Below, one piece after another: positions 51,362-59,483 of a stretch of DNA of 64,000 nucleotides (position 1 is the stretch's first letter; each line of letters opens with the position of its first letter). This DNA is from Shewanella mangrovisoli (GTDB lineage: Bacteria > Pseudomonadota > Gammaproteobacteria > Enterobacterales > Shewanellaceae), in NCBI RefSeq assembly GCF_019457635.1, contig NZ_CP080412.1:930001-994000 (forward strand), in the 5' to 3' direction. The position numbers and the translations under genes were made by a program. Under the pieces are notes generated by a model. It searched no databases. It worked only from the letters and a program-made list of their open reading frames with translations, and was not told where the DNA came from.

Positions 51362-51379
51362 TGATATTTTGTATACAAT
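51362..51379. promoter_or_regulatory. palindrome upstream of putA (possible operator)
   Basis: TTGTATACAA (51369-51378) is a perfect 10-bp palindrome, extended to 16 bp with one mismatch. It lies about 80 bases before the putA start and resembles GntR-family (FCD) operators. Because this PutA lacks its own DNA-binding domain, a separate regulator is expected. Confidence 0.45.
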
Positions 51380-51497
51380 ATGAAGCTTTGCGCGCGCAGA
51401 TTATACAACCAAAATGTGACGGACAACACTATAGCGTGAAAGAATGTGAAGATTGTTTGATTAGCTTGTTACGCGCTAGATGTAACGCTCGATTGAC

Positions 51498-51529
51498 AAA
51501 AAAGCCAGTGTTTGAAAACACTGGCTTTT
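51498..51529. terminator. terminator behind the YgiM-like gene
   Basis: AAAAGCCAGTGTTT and AAACACTGGCTTTT are perfectly complementary with a short loop. The A and T runs on either side make it work in both directions, which suits the minus-strand YgiM-like gene. Confidence 0.9.
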
Positions 51530-51560
51530 GATTTTACTTTCAGCGGATTTGCGTAAAAAT

Positions 51561-52139
51561 TTACATCCAACGCTTTTTATTGCGGCGCTGCGGTCTTGGT
51601 AGATACACCAAAATCACTCCGACCACTAAACCGGCCGCTGCTATCAAACCACCTTCACGCCATAGGGCAAATTGTGCTTCCTGAGCGCTGCGGTCCACGG
51701 CCACTTTTAAACTGTCACGCTCTTGAGTGGTTTTGTTAAGCATAGCTTCGGCTTCTGTCAGCTTGGCTTTAAGCTCGGCCACTTCATCGGCATGGTTATC
51801 GGTTGAGCTCATCACTTCGTCCAGTTTTGCCTTGGCTTCAGCCAGTTCACTGGTGAGTGACGATACTTGCTCGCGAAAACTGGTGGTAGAACTAATCATG
51901 TTAGTTGGTACCCAACCTTCGCGTCCCTTGTGGTCGACAATTTTGGAGTAATCGCCTTGGGTTTCGCCCAATAAGGTAATAGGTTGTCCCGCTTCAATCG
52001 AGCCTAAGATACGGTAGTCTGTACTCGGACCATTGAGAATATAAAGAAACACGTTGTCCGAGATATAACGGGGTTGGCCTTCGGCCAGCAGGTTGGGGGA
52101 GAGTAACATCATTCCCACCAGAGTCAGCATTCTTAACAC
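51561..52139 (-). CDS. SH3-domain membrane protein (YgiM / TIGR04211 type)
   Basis: A 192-residue protein with a signal peptide (MLRMLTLVGMMLLSPNLLAEG), a bacterial SH3 domain (RYISDNVFLYILNGPSTDYRILGSIEAGQPITLLGE...GREGWVPTNMIS), a coiled coil (about 90-150) and a C-terminal membrane segment (GLIAAAGLVVGVILVYLP) with a basic tail. This is the YgiM layout: periplasmic SH3 and coiled coil, anchored at the C terminus. It may bind peptidoglycan. A CYTH-CHAD triphosphatase (YgiF type), the E. coli neighbour of ygiM, lies 2.4 kb away with the pit operon between. Confidence 0.88.
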   Translation of the reverse strand: MLRMLTLVGMMLLSPNLLAEGQPRYISDNVFLYILNGPSTDYRILGSIEAGQPITLLGETQGDYSKIVDHKGREGWVPTNMISSTTSFREQVSSLTSELAEAKAKLDEVMSSTDNHADEVAELKAKLTEAEAMLNKTTQERDSLKVAVDRSAQEAQFALWREGGLIAAAGLVVGVILVYLPRPQRRNKKRWM

Positions 52140-52200
52140 TTTTGTATTCTCATCAACGAAATAGTGACCACATGCTAGGGATTTGAGGCCTGCAATGCAA

Positions 52201-52223
52201 GAGGGAAGTCATAGACTTCCCTC
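52201..52223. terminator. perfect hairpin behind pit
   Basis: GAGGGAAGTC and GACTTCCCTC pair perfectly over 10 bp around ATA, in the gap between the pit stop and the YgiM-like start. The T run is short, so a terminator role is probable but not certain. Confidence 0.6.
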
Positions 52224-52303
52224 AACTTTGCCGCATCCATGCTAGCGATTCCTGTGTGTTTTGTGCGTTTCTACGGCAAGCTTGCCATAGTCACCTTGGC
52301 TTC

Positions 52304-53593
52304 TTAGTTAAAGATACCTTTAATCATAAAGAAGAAGATGATCGACAGACCCGCACCCGCAGGTAAGGTTACCACCCAAGACACAACGATATTACGCACT
52401 ACACCGATATTGATTGCAGCAATACCACGAGCCATACCCACACCTAATACCGCACCGACTAAGGTTTGTGTAGTAGAGATAGGTAAACCAGTACCAGAAG
52501 CAATAACTACGGTTGATGCTGCGGCTAATTCGGCAGCAAAACCACGGCTTGGGGTTAAGTGAGTGATGTTTTTACCAATGGTTTGCATCACGCGCTTACC
52601 GAAGATTGCCAGACCCATCACGATACCAACGGCACCTAAAGGCAGGATCCACCAAACTAACGCAGACTTAGACGCAATTTGACCGCCACTGTTTACCACA
52701 GAGACAACCGCCGCTAATGGGCCAATCGCGTTAGCTACGTCGTTTGAACCGTGGGCGAACGCCATACAACAGGCGGTGAGCACCATCAGGATAGCAAACA
52801 CTTTTTCAACGTTAGCGTACATGGTTTTATGGGTGGCTTTCTCATCCATTTTTAAACGAGAAATCACCACTTTACCCACGATACCCACGATCAGCGCAAT
52901 CACACCGGCTAACAAGTACGCTTCGGCACCTTTTAAGTGAATACCAACGTGTGATAGACCCTTAAGGATGGTGACTAACGACATGATAAAGCCCGCAAAT
53001 GCCATGTAGAAAGGCACATAGCGTTTCGCGTTAGCGAGTGGGTTATCTGTGTTGAAAATCAGTTTTTGCGTGCTTTGGAACAGAATGAAAGCCATAAAGC
53101 CAGAGATTGCAGGGGTGATGACCCAAGAGCCAACGATACCGCCTACCTTTTCCCAAGCAACAGACTCAGTACCCACACCCACAGCCGCGAAGCCGATAAT
53201 CGCACCCACGATTGAGTGAGTGGTCGATACTGGCCAGCCTAAGGCTGATGCGACAACTAACCAAATCCCTGCGGCTAACAGCGAGCCAATCATGCCGTAT
53301 ACCAGCAATTCAGGGGTTTGGGTAAAGTAGCTTGAATCAATAATACCGTTACGGATCGTACTGGTTACTTCGCCGCCGGCTAAGTAAGCACCAGCAAATT
53401 CGAAGATCATTGCGATAATAATCGCTTGTTTAATAGTAATAGCGTTGGAACCCACAGAGGTTCCCATTGCATTGGCCACGTCGTTCGCACCAATACCCCA
53501 CGCCATTAGAAAACCAAACGCGGCCGCAATGGCAATAAGCCACGGCCCATTAGTGGCTAAGACGTTAGCCACCTCCATACCTGCATCAACCAT
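52304..53593 (-). CDS. pit: low-affinity inorganic phosphate transporter (Pit family)
   Basis: A 429-residue inner-membrane symporter. Pit signatures occur twice, as in the family's two inverted repeats: FLMAWGIGANDVANAMGTSVGS near the N terminus and MAFAHGSNDVANAIGPLAAV in the second half; GWPVSTTHSIVGAIIGFA and GLPISTTQTLVGAVLGVG are the matching partner segments. It moves metal-phosphate with protons. A DUF47/PhoU-like gene begins the operon 25 bases upstream, the usual pairing. Confidence 0.94.
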   Translation of the reverse strand: MVDAGMEVANVLATNGPWLIAIAAAFGFLMAWGIGANDVANAMGTSVGSNAITIKQAIIIAMIFEFAGAYLAGGEVTSTIRNGIIDSSYFTQTPELLVYGMIGSLLAAGIWLVVASALGWPVSTTHSIVGAIIGFAAVGVGTESVAWEKVGGIVGSWVITPAISGFMAFILFQSTQKLIFNTDNPLANAKRYVPFYMAFAGFIMSLVTILKGLSHVGIHLKGAEAYLLAGVIALIVGIVGKVVISRLKMDEKATHKTMYANVEKVFAILMVLTACCMAFAHGSNDVANAIGPLAAVVSVVNSGGQIASKSALVWWILPLGAVGIVMGLAIFGKRVMQTIGKNITHLTPSRGFAAELAAASTVVIASGTGLPISTTQTLVGAVLGVGMARGIAAINIGVVRNIVVSWVVTLPAGAGLSIIFFFMIKGIFN

Positions 53594-53618
53594 ATTGATA
53601 CCTTGATAACCTTATTTA

Positions 53619-54299
53619 TTAAACGCGAGCCAGCATAAGCTCAAGACGCGAACCGACTCGTTCGGCAAGATCTGCAAGACCGCCGACCCATTCAATCGTT
53701 TTATAGAGGAACATCACATCGACAGGATTCAATTCTGATTCCAATGCAAATAGTTGACGACGTAATTGAATTTGTAGATCGTCAGTATCTTCTTCGATGA
53801 TATCGAGTTCGTTGATCATTTTAGCCACTAAGTCGACTTCACGACCGCGGAAACCTGCTTCAAGCAAATCTTCGAGTTCGTTAATGACTTGTTTTGCAAG
53901 ACCTACTGCGTCGATACAACGTTGTAGATACGCAATAAAGGGCACTTGCATGACCTGAGGGATTAATAATTGACGGCCGATAACACGACCAGAGATATCT
54001 TTTGCTTTGTTAGCGATTTTGTCTTGTTGAGTCAGTAGTTCCAATAGATCTGTTCGCTCAACTGGCATAAACAAACCGCTTGGCAGTGTGAGGCGAATTT
54101 CACGCTTGAGTGAGTCACCTTGCTTTTCCGCTAAACTGATTTGCTTGCGTAGTTGAACTGCGCCATCCCAGTTACCTGTGATGGTGGCTTCGAAAAAGGG
54201 GACCAGTAACGATGCGCAATCGTAGACTTTGTCCATGTGCTCTTGAAGAGGCTTGATTGGCGATTTTGCAAACACGCCCAAAATAGAGTTTACTGGCAT
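53619..54299 (-). CDS. DUF47 / TIGR00153 PhoU-like protein
   Basis: A 226-residue helical protein beginning MPVNSILGVFAKSPIKPLQEHMDKVYDCASLL, with EKQGDSLKREIRLTLPSGLFMPVERTDLLELLTQQDKIANKAKDI, the DUF47 signature. The fold is PhoU-like, and the gene family is nearly always next to pit. It probably modulates Pit activity. It is the first gene of the pair. Confidence 0.92.
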   Translation of the reverse strand: MPVNSILGVFAKSPIKPLQEHMDKVYDCASLLVPFFEATITGNWDGAVQLRKQISLAEKQGDSLKREIRLTLPSGLFMPVERTDLLELLTQQDKIANKAKDISGRVIGRQLLIPQVMQVPFIAYLQRCIDAVGLAKQVINELEDLLEAGFRGREVDLVAKMINELDIIEEDTDDLQIQLRRQLFALESELNPVDVMFLYKTIEWVGGLADLAERVGSRLELMLARV

Positions 54300-54530
54300 T
54301 GCCGTTTACCTATTTAGATTGTTCCATGATTGGAAAAAGCGGGCGCATGTTACCCTATGCGTCCGCGTATTGAAACTGTGTTTTTTGAGAAAAAATCACA
54401 GCTTTATTCTAACGGGTTATATACCAACTTCAAAACCAAATCCTACGGGATTTTTATGACACATTTGTGACATTATGAACTAAAAGTGACGCATCAATGA
54501 ATCTTTGATGACAAAATGAGCGGTGCCGCA

Positions 54531-56042
54531 ATGAATGCAGAGATAGAATTAAAACTGTTTTTCCTCCCTAAGTTTCAAGAATCCTTGATAAATAAGTTAG
54601 ATAGCCTGCCAAACGCCACTCCGCAGGGAAAGCGCCGCTTAAGCAACGGTTACTTTGATACACCCGGATTACAATTACGCCAATGGGACATGGGGTTAAG
54701 GGTGCGCGGGTTCGATGGTCACAAAGAGCAAACCATTAAGACGGCGGGGCAAGTGGTTGGCGGGATCCATTCTCGTCCCGAATATAACGTCACCATTGAT
54801 GCTGACAGCCCAAATTTAAGCCTCTTTCCCGCCAATATCTGGCCCGCGAATGCCGATTTAGCCTCAGTGCAAGCGGCGCTGGGCTGCGTATTTCACACCG
54901 ATTTTTATCGCCGAGCTTGGCATGTGAGTTTCGGAGAGAGCCTTATCGAGGTAGCCTTGGACACGGGGGACATTACCGCTAATGGTCAGCATGAAGCCCT
55001 CTGCGAACTCGAATTTGAGCTATTGTCGGGGGATGCCAGTGCCTTATTAACTTTGGCGACGCAAGTGGCCGATAGCGTCCCTGTCCGTTTAGGTAAAGCC
55101 AGTAAGGCGCAGCGCGGCTATCGACTCGCGGGGCAATCTAAGCCGCTAACCTTAAGTGCACTCGAGTATTTACCACTGCCCGTGCCTGAAGATCTCAACC
55201 TTCATCAGCCCCACCAACAGGATTTAATCGCCACTTGCCAAGTCTTACTGGAAACTGCGCTCGAACGTTGGCAGTTGCTCGAAGCCATGATTGCCGAAGA
55301 ACAAGATAACGAAGCCGTCATTGCCCTATGGTGGCGGATGCGCGCCTGTATCCGTTTATTACGGATGACGCTGAGCCAGTTTGGCCTCGCTAACACTACT
55401 TTGATGCAGCACTTTACTCTGATTGAATCCCAGCTGGTGTTCATTGAGGAGGCACAGGCCCTAGTGGCCTTGCTGGGCAGTCAAAAAGGTTTATTTACTC
55501 GGCACGATGCCCGTCAAGCCTTGATGCAACAACTACAGCTGCAATTTGAGGCCATGGATATCTCTGGGCGGTTAGACTCACTCTGGCAAAGAGTAGAATA
55601 CGGTCAATTGCAGTTAGCGATTGTCGAGATCCTATTGGCGCTCAGCGCGGGTAACATAGAGCTACCCGCAGAGCTTGGATTATCCCACCATGCTGATCAT
55701 GCGCAGGAAGCATCATGGCAGGCGGTTTTGGCTGCGATGCCAAGCGATAAGACAATGACAGCCGAGGATTATTTGCAGTGCGCAGCGTTACTCGATGAGA
55801 GTATTCAAGTGGGACAAGCCTATGGGCTTTTGTATGAGGCAAAATCCCGCGATGCCTTTAGGGTACCTTGGCAGGATTTAGTTTTAGGGATTAGAACCTT
55901 AGCTTGTTATCAGCAATTAACGCAGGCGGCGCAAACCCTTGGCATCGACCTAAGCGACTGGCTTGAGGCTAAGCAGCAAAGCTTACTCTTTGCGATGGAG
56001 GCGTCGAGACAAAACGCGATGACGCAAACGACCTATTGGTAA
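54531..56042 (+). CDS. ygiF: CYTH and CHAD domain inorganic triphosphatase (YgiF-like)
   Basis: A 503-residue protein: CYTH domain (about 1-205) with the ExExK signature in AEIELKLFF, then YFDTP, LRVRG and ELEFELLSGD; CHAD domain (about 225-500) with alpha-helical histidine/arginine-rich repeats (LWWRMRACIRLLRMTLSQF). E. coli YgiF hydrolyses inorganic triphosphate. CHAD domains bind polyphosphate. Start at 54531 (MNAEIEL) matches the family start; the ATG at 54516 adds five residues. In E. coli ygiF precedes glnE; here glnE lies 7.3 kb further on with the stress-like locus in between. Confidence 0.92.
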   Translation: MNAEIELKLFFLPKFQESLINKLDSLPNATPQGKRRLSNGYFDTPGLQLRQWDMGLRVRGFDGHKEQTIKTAGQVVGGIHSRPEYNVTIDADSPNLSLFPANIWPANADLASVQAALGCVFHTDFYRRAWHVSFGESLIEVALDTGDITANGQHEALCELEFELLSGDASALLTLATQVADSVPVRLGKASKAQRGYRLAGQSKPLTLSALEYLPLPVPEDLNLHQPHQQDLIATCQVLLETALERWQLLEAMIAEEQDNEAVIALWWRMRACIRLLRMTLSQFGLANTTLMQHFTLIESQLVFIEEAQALVALLGSQKGLFTRHDARQALMQQLQLQFEAMDISGRLDSLWQRVEYGQLQLAIVEILLALSAGNIELPAELGLSHHADHAQEASWQAVLAAMPSDKTMTAEDYLQCAALLDESIQVGQAYGLLYEAKSRDAFRVPWQDLVLGIRTLACYQQLTQAAQTLGIDLSDWLEAKQQSLLFAMEASRQNAMTQTTYW

Positions 56043-56076
56043 ATGGCCGATTGGTCATCACCCCATAGAATGAAGC

Positions 56077-56106
56077 TTAGGAAGGCCATGCCTTCCTAAT
56101 TTTTTT
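56077..56106 (+). terminator. rho-independent terminator after ygiF
   Basis: TTAGGAAGGC and GCCTTCCTAA pair perfectly around CAT, followed by seven T. The T run overlaps the last codons of the convergent potassium channel gene. Confidence 0.92.
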
Positions 56107-56929
56107 GGGCTTCCAATGCCTGTTTTAACTCGGCAATTTTGGCCAGCATCTGCGCTTGATTTTGCTCCATCTGCCGCTGGTTTTCTTCCATTCTGGCAAG
56201 AGCCATTTCGAGTTCGCTTTTAATCTCTGCCTTATGCGCGTCTTGACGTTCTTGGCGCTCACTTTCATCGGGGGCGACAAAAACCGAGGCCATATAACCC
56301 GAAATCACCCCGAAAAAACTCACGCCGCTGACAATCACTATACCGCCCACAATATGCCCCGCGGTGCTGACGGGATAAAAATCGCCATAACCCACGGTCG
56401 AAATCGTCACTAAGGCCCACCATATGGCTTGCTCGGCAGTTTGGATATTGGCGCCTTCGGTGCCACTTTCGACTATCAGAATGATGATAGAAGCGAAGGT
56501 TAAAATGGTCACCATAGCGACCAGTAAACTGGCGAGGGTGGCTTGTTTACGCTGCTTTATCAAGGGAATAAGGTAAGAGCGACTCATGCGGATTAAACGA
56601 ATTACCCGCAAAATTTGGAACACCCTCGCGATGCGCAGTGCCTCGATGGCGGGAATACTGGCGATAAAATCGATCCAATGATGGCGCAGATAAAAAACTT
56701 TATCGCGTGCGCGAAACAGGCCAACGAAAAAGTTAACCATAAAAATCATGCAAATCGTGGTATCGATAAAAAACAGTAATCGGTAGGTTTCTTTGTCGAG
56801 TCGGCCAAAGGTCATCACTAACACTATGATGACCGAAAGCAGCGACAACAGCATCATGGCGAATTCGAAGGGAGATGGATTACCCAAAGAGCGGAGCGAC
56901 CAAGGGGTTTTATCTGTCATGCCTAACAT
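56096..56929 (-). CDS. voltage-gated-type potassium channel
   Basis: A 277-residue six-helix channel. The selectivity filter TVGYGD is at residues 178-183. The fourth helix, RIARVFQILRVIRLIRMSRS (about 99-118), has arginine at every third position like a voltage sensor. A pore helix AEQAIWWALVTIS precedes the filter. The C terminus (about 225-277) is a heptad coiled coil that probably tetramerises the protein. The start at 56929 has AGGGATC in front; a second ATG at 56920 is possible. It is the last gene on the minus-strand run with the PspA-like locus, though a spacer with a hairpin separates it. Confidence 0.9.
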   Translation of the reverse strand: MLGMTDKTPWSLRSLGNPSPFEFAMMLLSLLSVIIVLVMTFGRLDKETYRLLFFIDTTICMIFMVNFFVGLFRARDKVFYLRHHWIDFIASIPAIEALRIARVFQILRVIRLIRMSRSYLIPLIKQRKQATLASLLVAMVTILTFASIIILIVESGTEGANIQTAEQAIWWALVTISTVGYGDFYPVSTAGHIVGGIVIVSGVSFFGVISGYMASVFVAPDESERQERQDAHKAEIKSELEMALARMEENQRQMEQNQAQMLAKIAELKQALEAQKN

Positions 56930-57003
56930 GATCCCTGTGTTTTAAGGCGAATGTCTAAGGTAAAAGAGTTTACGCTATGAGTAAATTAACTTTGTGATAA
57001 ATC

Positions 57004-57025
57004 GCCCGACTTAGGTTTGTCGGGC
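57004..57025 (-). terminator. weak terminator-like hairpin
   Basis: GCCCGAC and GTCGGGC pair over 7 bp around eight bases behind the 109-residue gene. The following T content is low. Confidence 0.45.
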
Positions 57026-57053
57026 ACTTAAATGCTTAGAGGCGTAACTGCGA

Positions 57054-57383
57054 TTAATCTTCGGCGACAAAGCGTACTAAGTCTTCGAGTACGCGTCGTT
57101 TAATCTCAAGCTGAGAATCGGCGCTAAGGCCGTATTTTTCAGCGAGTTGAACATAATCTTCGGCGTTGAGAGAGACGGTTAAGCGGGGACGCGTTGGACG
57201 TTTTGAAACACTTAAGCCTAAAATGGTACGGATCTGATCGGAAGGGCTGACACCCGCATCGAGCGCGGCTTTACGAATAGAATATTGAAACTTTTCATCG
57301 AGATCGAAGGCCACTTGCGTCGCTTTTGCGGCTTGCTGGTTCTTTTGCCATTGCTCTGGGAGAGGGTGTTTCGTTTTACTCAT
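57054..57383 (-). CDS. small protein with two ribbon-helix-helix-like segments
   Basis: A 109-residue basic protein. Both halves look like ribbon-helix-helix units: FDLDEKFQYSIRKAALDAGVSPSDQIRTILGL and PRLTVSLNAEDYVQLAEKYGLSADSQLEIKRRVLEDLVRFV each give a short strand followed by two helices. I recognise no named family. It sits between the DUF2491 gene and the potassium channel, all on one strand. A DNA-binding role, perhaps on the shared palindromes of this locus, is speculation. Confidence 0.6.
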   Translation of the reverse strand: MSKTKHPLPEQWQKNQQAAKATQVAFDLDEKFQYSIRKAALDAGVSPSDQIRTILGLSVSKRPTRPRLTVSLNAEDYVQLAEKYGLSADSQLEIKRRVLEDLVRFVAED

Positions 57384-57452
57384 TAGGCGTTACCTGTTGC
57401 TATCAACCGTACAATTCGAGCGAATTTAATTGGGATTGTAATGGCTTAAGCA

Positions 57453-57477
57453 ATAAAGTGCGAGTCGCGCACTTTAT
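57453..57477. terminator. AT-flanked hairpin behind the DUF2491 gene
   Basis: ATAAAGTGCG and CGCACTTTAT pair perfectly over 10 bp around AGTCG. No strong T run. Confidence 0.5.
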
Positions 57478-57490
57478 CGTATGCCAAACT

Positions 57491-58144
57491 TTATTGACCG
57501 GGCCAGTAGTCACGAATGTCCGACAGGGGGCGGTATAAGGTCAGTACCACATCGGTATCGCCACCCTCATACACTTCGACTTCTACCGCGCGGCTTTCGT
57601 CATCATCGAGCAGTAAATAATATTCGAAGGGCTCGCCGGTTGCACCATTGGCATCCTGCGGCGGTTTTAGGCCGCGGTAGTCTTCGCGGTGAAAATAGCC
57701 AAACAGCGCAAAGGTCACTTGATGGTATTGCTTACCCAGCCATTGTTCGAGCTGCTCGGCTAACTGTGGCGACAACTCTAGGGTGGTGAGTTCGGCGTGG
57801 CCTGGTTCATCGAACAGGGTACTGAATTGCTCTAAATCGAATAACTGTTCCACTTGCGCGCGGGTAATTTTCATAGAGAAGGCGAGGTAAGTTTCATCGT
57901 CTTCTTCAATACTCAAAAATAGCGTCTCCCTACCATGACCCTTAAGTACCCACTCGGTTTGCTGATTGCGTTCAAACTCATAGGTATTCACCGCTTCGAC
58001 TTTCAGTTGTTGACCGCGCAATTGTGGCGGCAGAGCAAAACTATTGTCGATGGAGATCATATCGCCGATCTTGAGCGCAGAGGGATGATTGAGTTCACGC
58101 GCTGGCGGCGCCTTTTTACCAAAAATACTGTTAAAAAATCCCAT
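57491..58144 (-). CDS. yjfK: DUF2491 family protein (YjfK-like)
   Basis: A 217-residue acidic, soluble protein starting MGFFNSIFGKKAPPARELNHPSALKIGDMISIDNS and ending RPLSDIRDYWPGQ, which matches YjfK. Function is unknown. AGGAG lies five bases upstream of the start. In E. coli yjfK follows yjfI and yjfJ, and the order is the same here. A strong terminator lies in the 145 bp between the PspA-like gene and this one, so it is expressed by readthrough or from a nearby promoter. Confidence 0.85.
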   Translation of the reverse strand: MGFFNSIFGKKAPPARELNHPSALKIGDMISIDNSFALPPQLRGQQLKVEAVNTYEFERNQQTEWVLKGHGRETLFLSIEEDDETYLAFSMKITRAQVEQLFDLEQFSTLFDEPGHAELTTLELSPQLAEQLEQWLGKQYHQVTFALFGYFHREDYRGLKPPQDANGATGEPFEYYLLLDDDESRAVEVEVYEGGDTDVVLTLYRPLSDIRDYWPGQ

Positions 58145-58225
58145 ATTCGCTCCTAAACAGTGCGCACAATGCCAAAGCTCACGCTATGGGTGATTGGACA
58201 TATTCGCGTGTCTAAAACAAAAAAC

Positions 58226-58272
58226 AAAAAAGCCGAGCACAATAGGGGGTGATGGTCCCATCGGTGCTCGGC
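58226..58272 (-). terminator. strong terminator between pspA-like gene and DUF2491 gene
   Basis: On the minus strand GCCGAGCAC and GTGCTCGGC form a 9-bp GC stem enclosing a second small stem, followed by TTTTTTG. It would end or attenuate transcription after the PspA-like gene. Confidence 0.85.
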
Positions 58273-58289
58273 GTTTGGTCAATCATGAA

Positions 58290-58979
58290 TTAGCTTTTAC
58301 GTGCCTTGATACGTTCGAGCACGGCGTTGGCATTCGATTTTTGCTCACCAATGCCTGCTTCGGCTAATTTGGCCTGCAATGATTTATCGCTGCCTTCTTC
58401 GGCTAAGGTTTCAGCGGCTTTCAATCTGTCGTCAAACTGTTGTTGACGTGCTTTGATACGCTCTAATGAATCTTTGGCATTCAGCAGCTTAGAGTTGCTT
58501 GACGCAAAAGAGTCGGTAATGGTCGCCGTCGCCTTTTGTACGCTTTCAGTGGTTTTAACCATGCTTAACTGACGTTGATAATCAGACAGTTGACGCTCGG
58601 TTTTCTTCACTAAATCTTTCAGGCGCAGTGCGTGAGCGCTAAAGCTATCATTAGCAGTTTGCTGCTCAGCTAACTCTTGCTCTAATTGAGCAATTTTTTC
58701 AGCCACTTCAATGGCTAAGGCTTCATTGCCTTTATCTAAAGCTTGCGTTGCATAGCCTTCATGTTCGGCAATTGAGCGCTTTAAGCGGTCAACTTCACGG
58801 CTGGCTTGCATTTCTTTCGCCATCACATCGGTCAGTTCGCGCTTGGCGTTGGTTAAGTGTTTCTCGGCATCACGGATTTCCTGTTCGAAAATTCGAGTCG
58901 AGTTTGCGTCTACGATGCTTTGGCCAACTTCGGTGGCACCACCGCGAAACGCTGTTAAAATTTTGTTCAGAATGCCCAT
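58290..58979 (-). CDS. yjfJ: PspA/IM30 family protein (YjfJ-like)
   Basis: A 229-residue protein almost wholly predicted as coiled coil (RDAEKHLTNAKRELTDVMAKEMQASREVDRLKRSIAEHE onward), with the N-terminal amphipathic start MGILNKILTAFRGGATEVGQSIVDANSTRIFEQEIRDAE. PspA/IM30/Vipp1 proteins are ESCRT-III-like and bind and mend stressed membranes. AAGGAG precedes the ATG. It lies 13 bases behind the DUF2170 gene, so the two are cotranscribed. Confidence 0.92.
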   Translation of the reverse strand: MGILNKILTAFRGGATEVGQSIVDANSTRIFEQEIRDAEKHLTNAKRELTDVMAKEMQASREVDRLKRSIAEHEGYATQALDKGNEALAIEVAEKIAQLEQELAEQQTANDSFSAHALRLKDLVKKTERQLSDYQRQLSMVKTTESVQKATATITDSFASSNSKLLNAKDSLERIKARQQQFDDRLKAAETLAEEGSDKSLQAKLAEAGIGEQKSNANAVLERIKARKS

Positions 58980-58991
58980 AATAGTGGCTCC

Positions 58992-59405
58992 TTATTTCAG
59001 ATAGTCGACCATTTCATCGATAACTTCTAAGCAGTTATCGGATAAGACTGCTAACTCTTGCTCGATTTCGAGCATGCTAGATTGCAGAGACAGCGCGCCG
59101 TAAACCACGTATTTGTCATCAATTTTGGCAAAGGCTGACAATGGCATTGGAATGTTTAATTCGAGCATGGTTTCAAACATTTCGCTGCGACGTTCTTGGT
59201 TTACTTCGTTCTCGCCCCACAGGTAGCTGATGCAGAGAATTTGGTTGTCCGTCACCGATACGAATACCGGGATTTCTTCACGGCCGACCACATTCACTTG
59301 CAACACTTCGACTTCACCATCAATTGGATAGCAATCGAATTGGAAGCCGGTCTGGCTGTTATTGCCAAGGCTGTTGAGGTGATTAGCAAGAGTATGGATA
59401 TTCAT
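58992..59405 (-). CDS. yjfI: DUF2170 family protein (YjfI-like)
   Basis: A 137-residue soluble protein beginning MNIHTLANHLNSLGNNSQTGFQFDCYPIDGEVEVLQVNV and containing VFVSVTDNQILCISYLWGENEVN. This is the DUF2170/YjfI family, nearly always found next to PspA-like genes. Start at 59405 has AAGGA six bases upstream. It is the first gene behind the internal promoter with two palindromes. Confidence 0.87.
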   Translation of the reverse strand: MNIHTLANHLNSLGNNSQTGFQFDCYPIDGEVEVLQVNVVGREEIPVFVSVTDNQILCISYLWGENEVNQERRSEMFETMLELNIPMPLSAFAKIDDKYVVYGALSLQSSMLEIEQELAVLSDNCLEVIDEMVDYLK

Positions 59406-59418
59406 ATTTGTCCTTATT

Positions 59419-59465
59419 GACATATTATGTCTGTGTTCAAAGATAGCACTGAGACATAATATGTC
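59419..59465 (-). promoter_or_regulatory. promoter with two GACATANTATGTC palindromes, upstream of the DUF2170 gene
   Basis: Read on the minus strand, TTGACA (perfect -35) lies 16 bases before TATCTT (-10). The palindrome at 59453-59465 starts on the last four bases of the -35 box. A second copy (59419-59431) falls just downstream of the probable start of transcription, about 34 bp away centre to centre. Two sites around a promoter suggest cooperative repression. Confidence 0.72.
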
Positions 59466-59483
59466 AAGCACTATCTTTATCCG

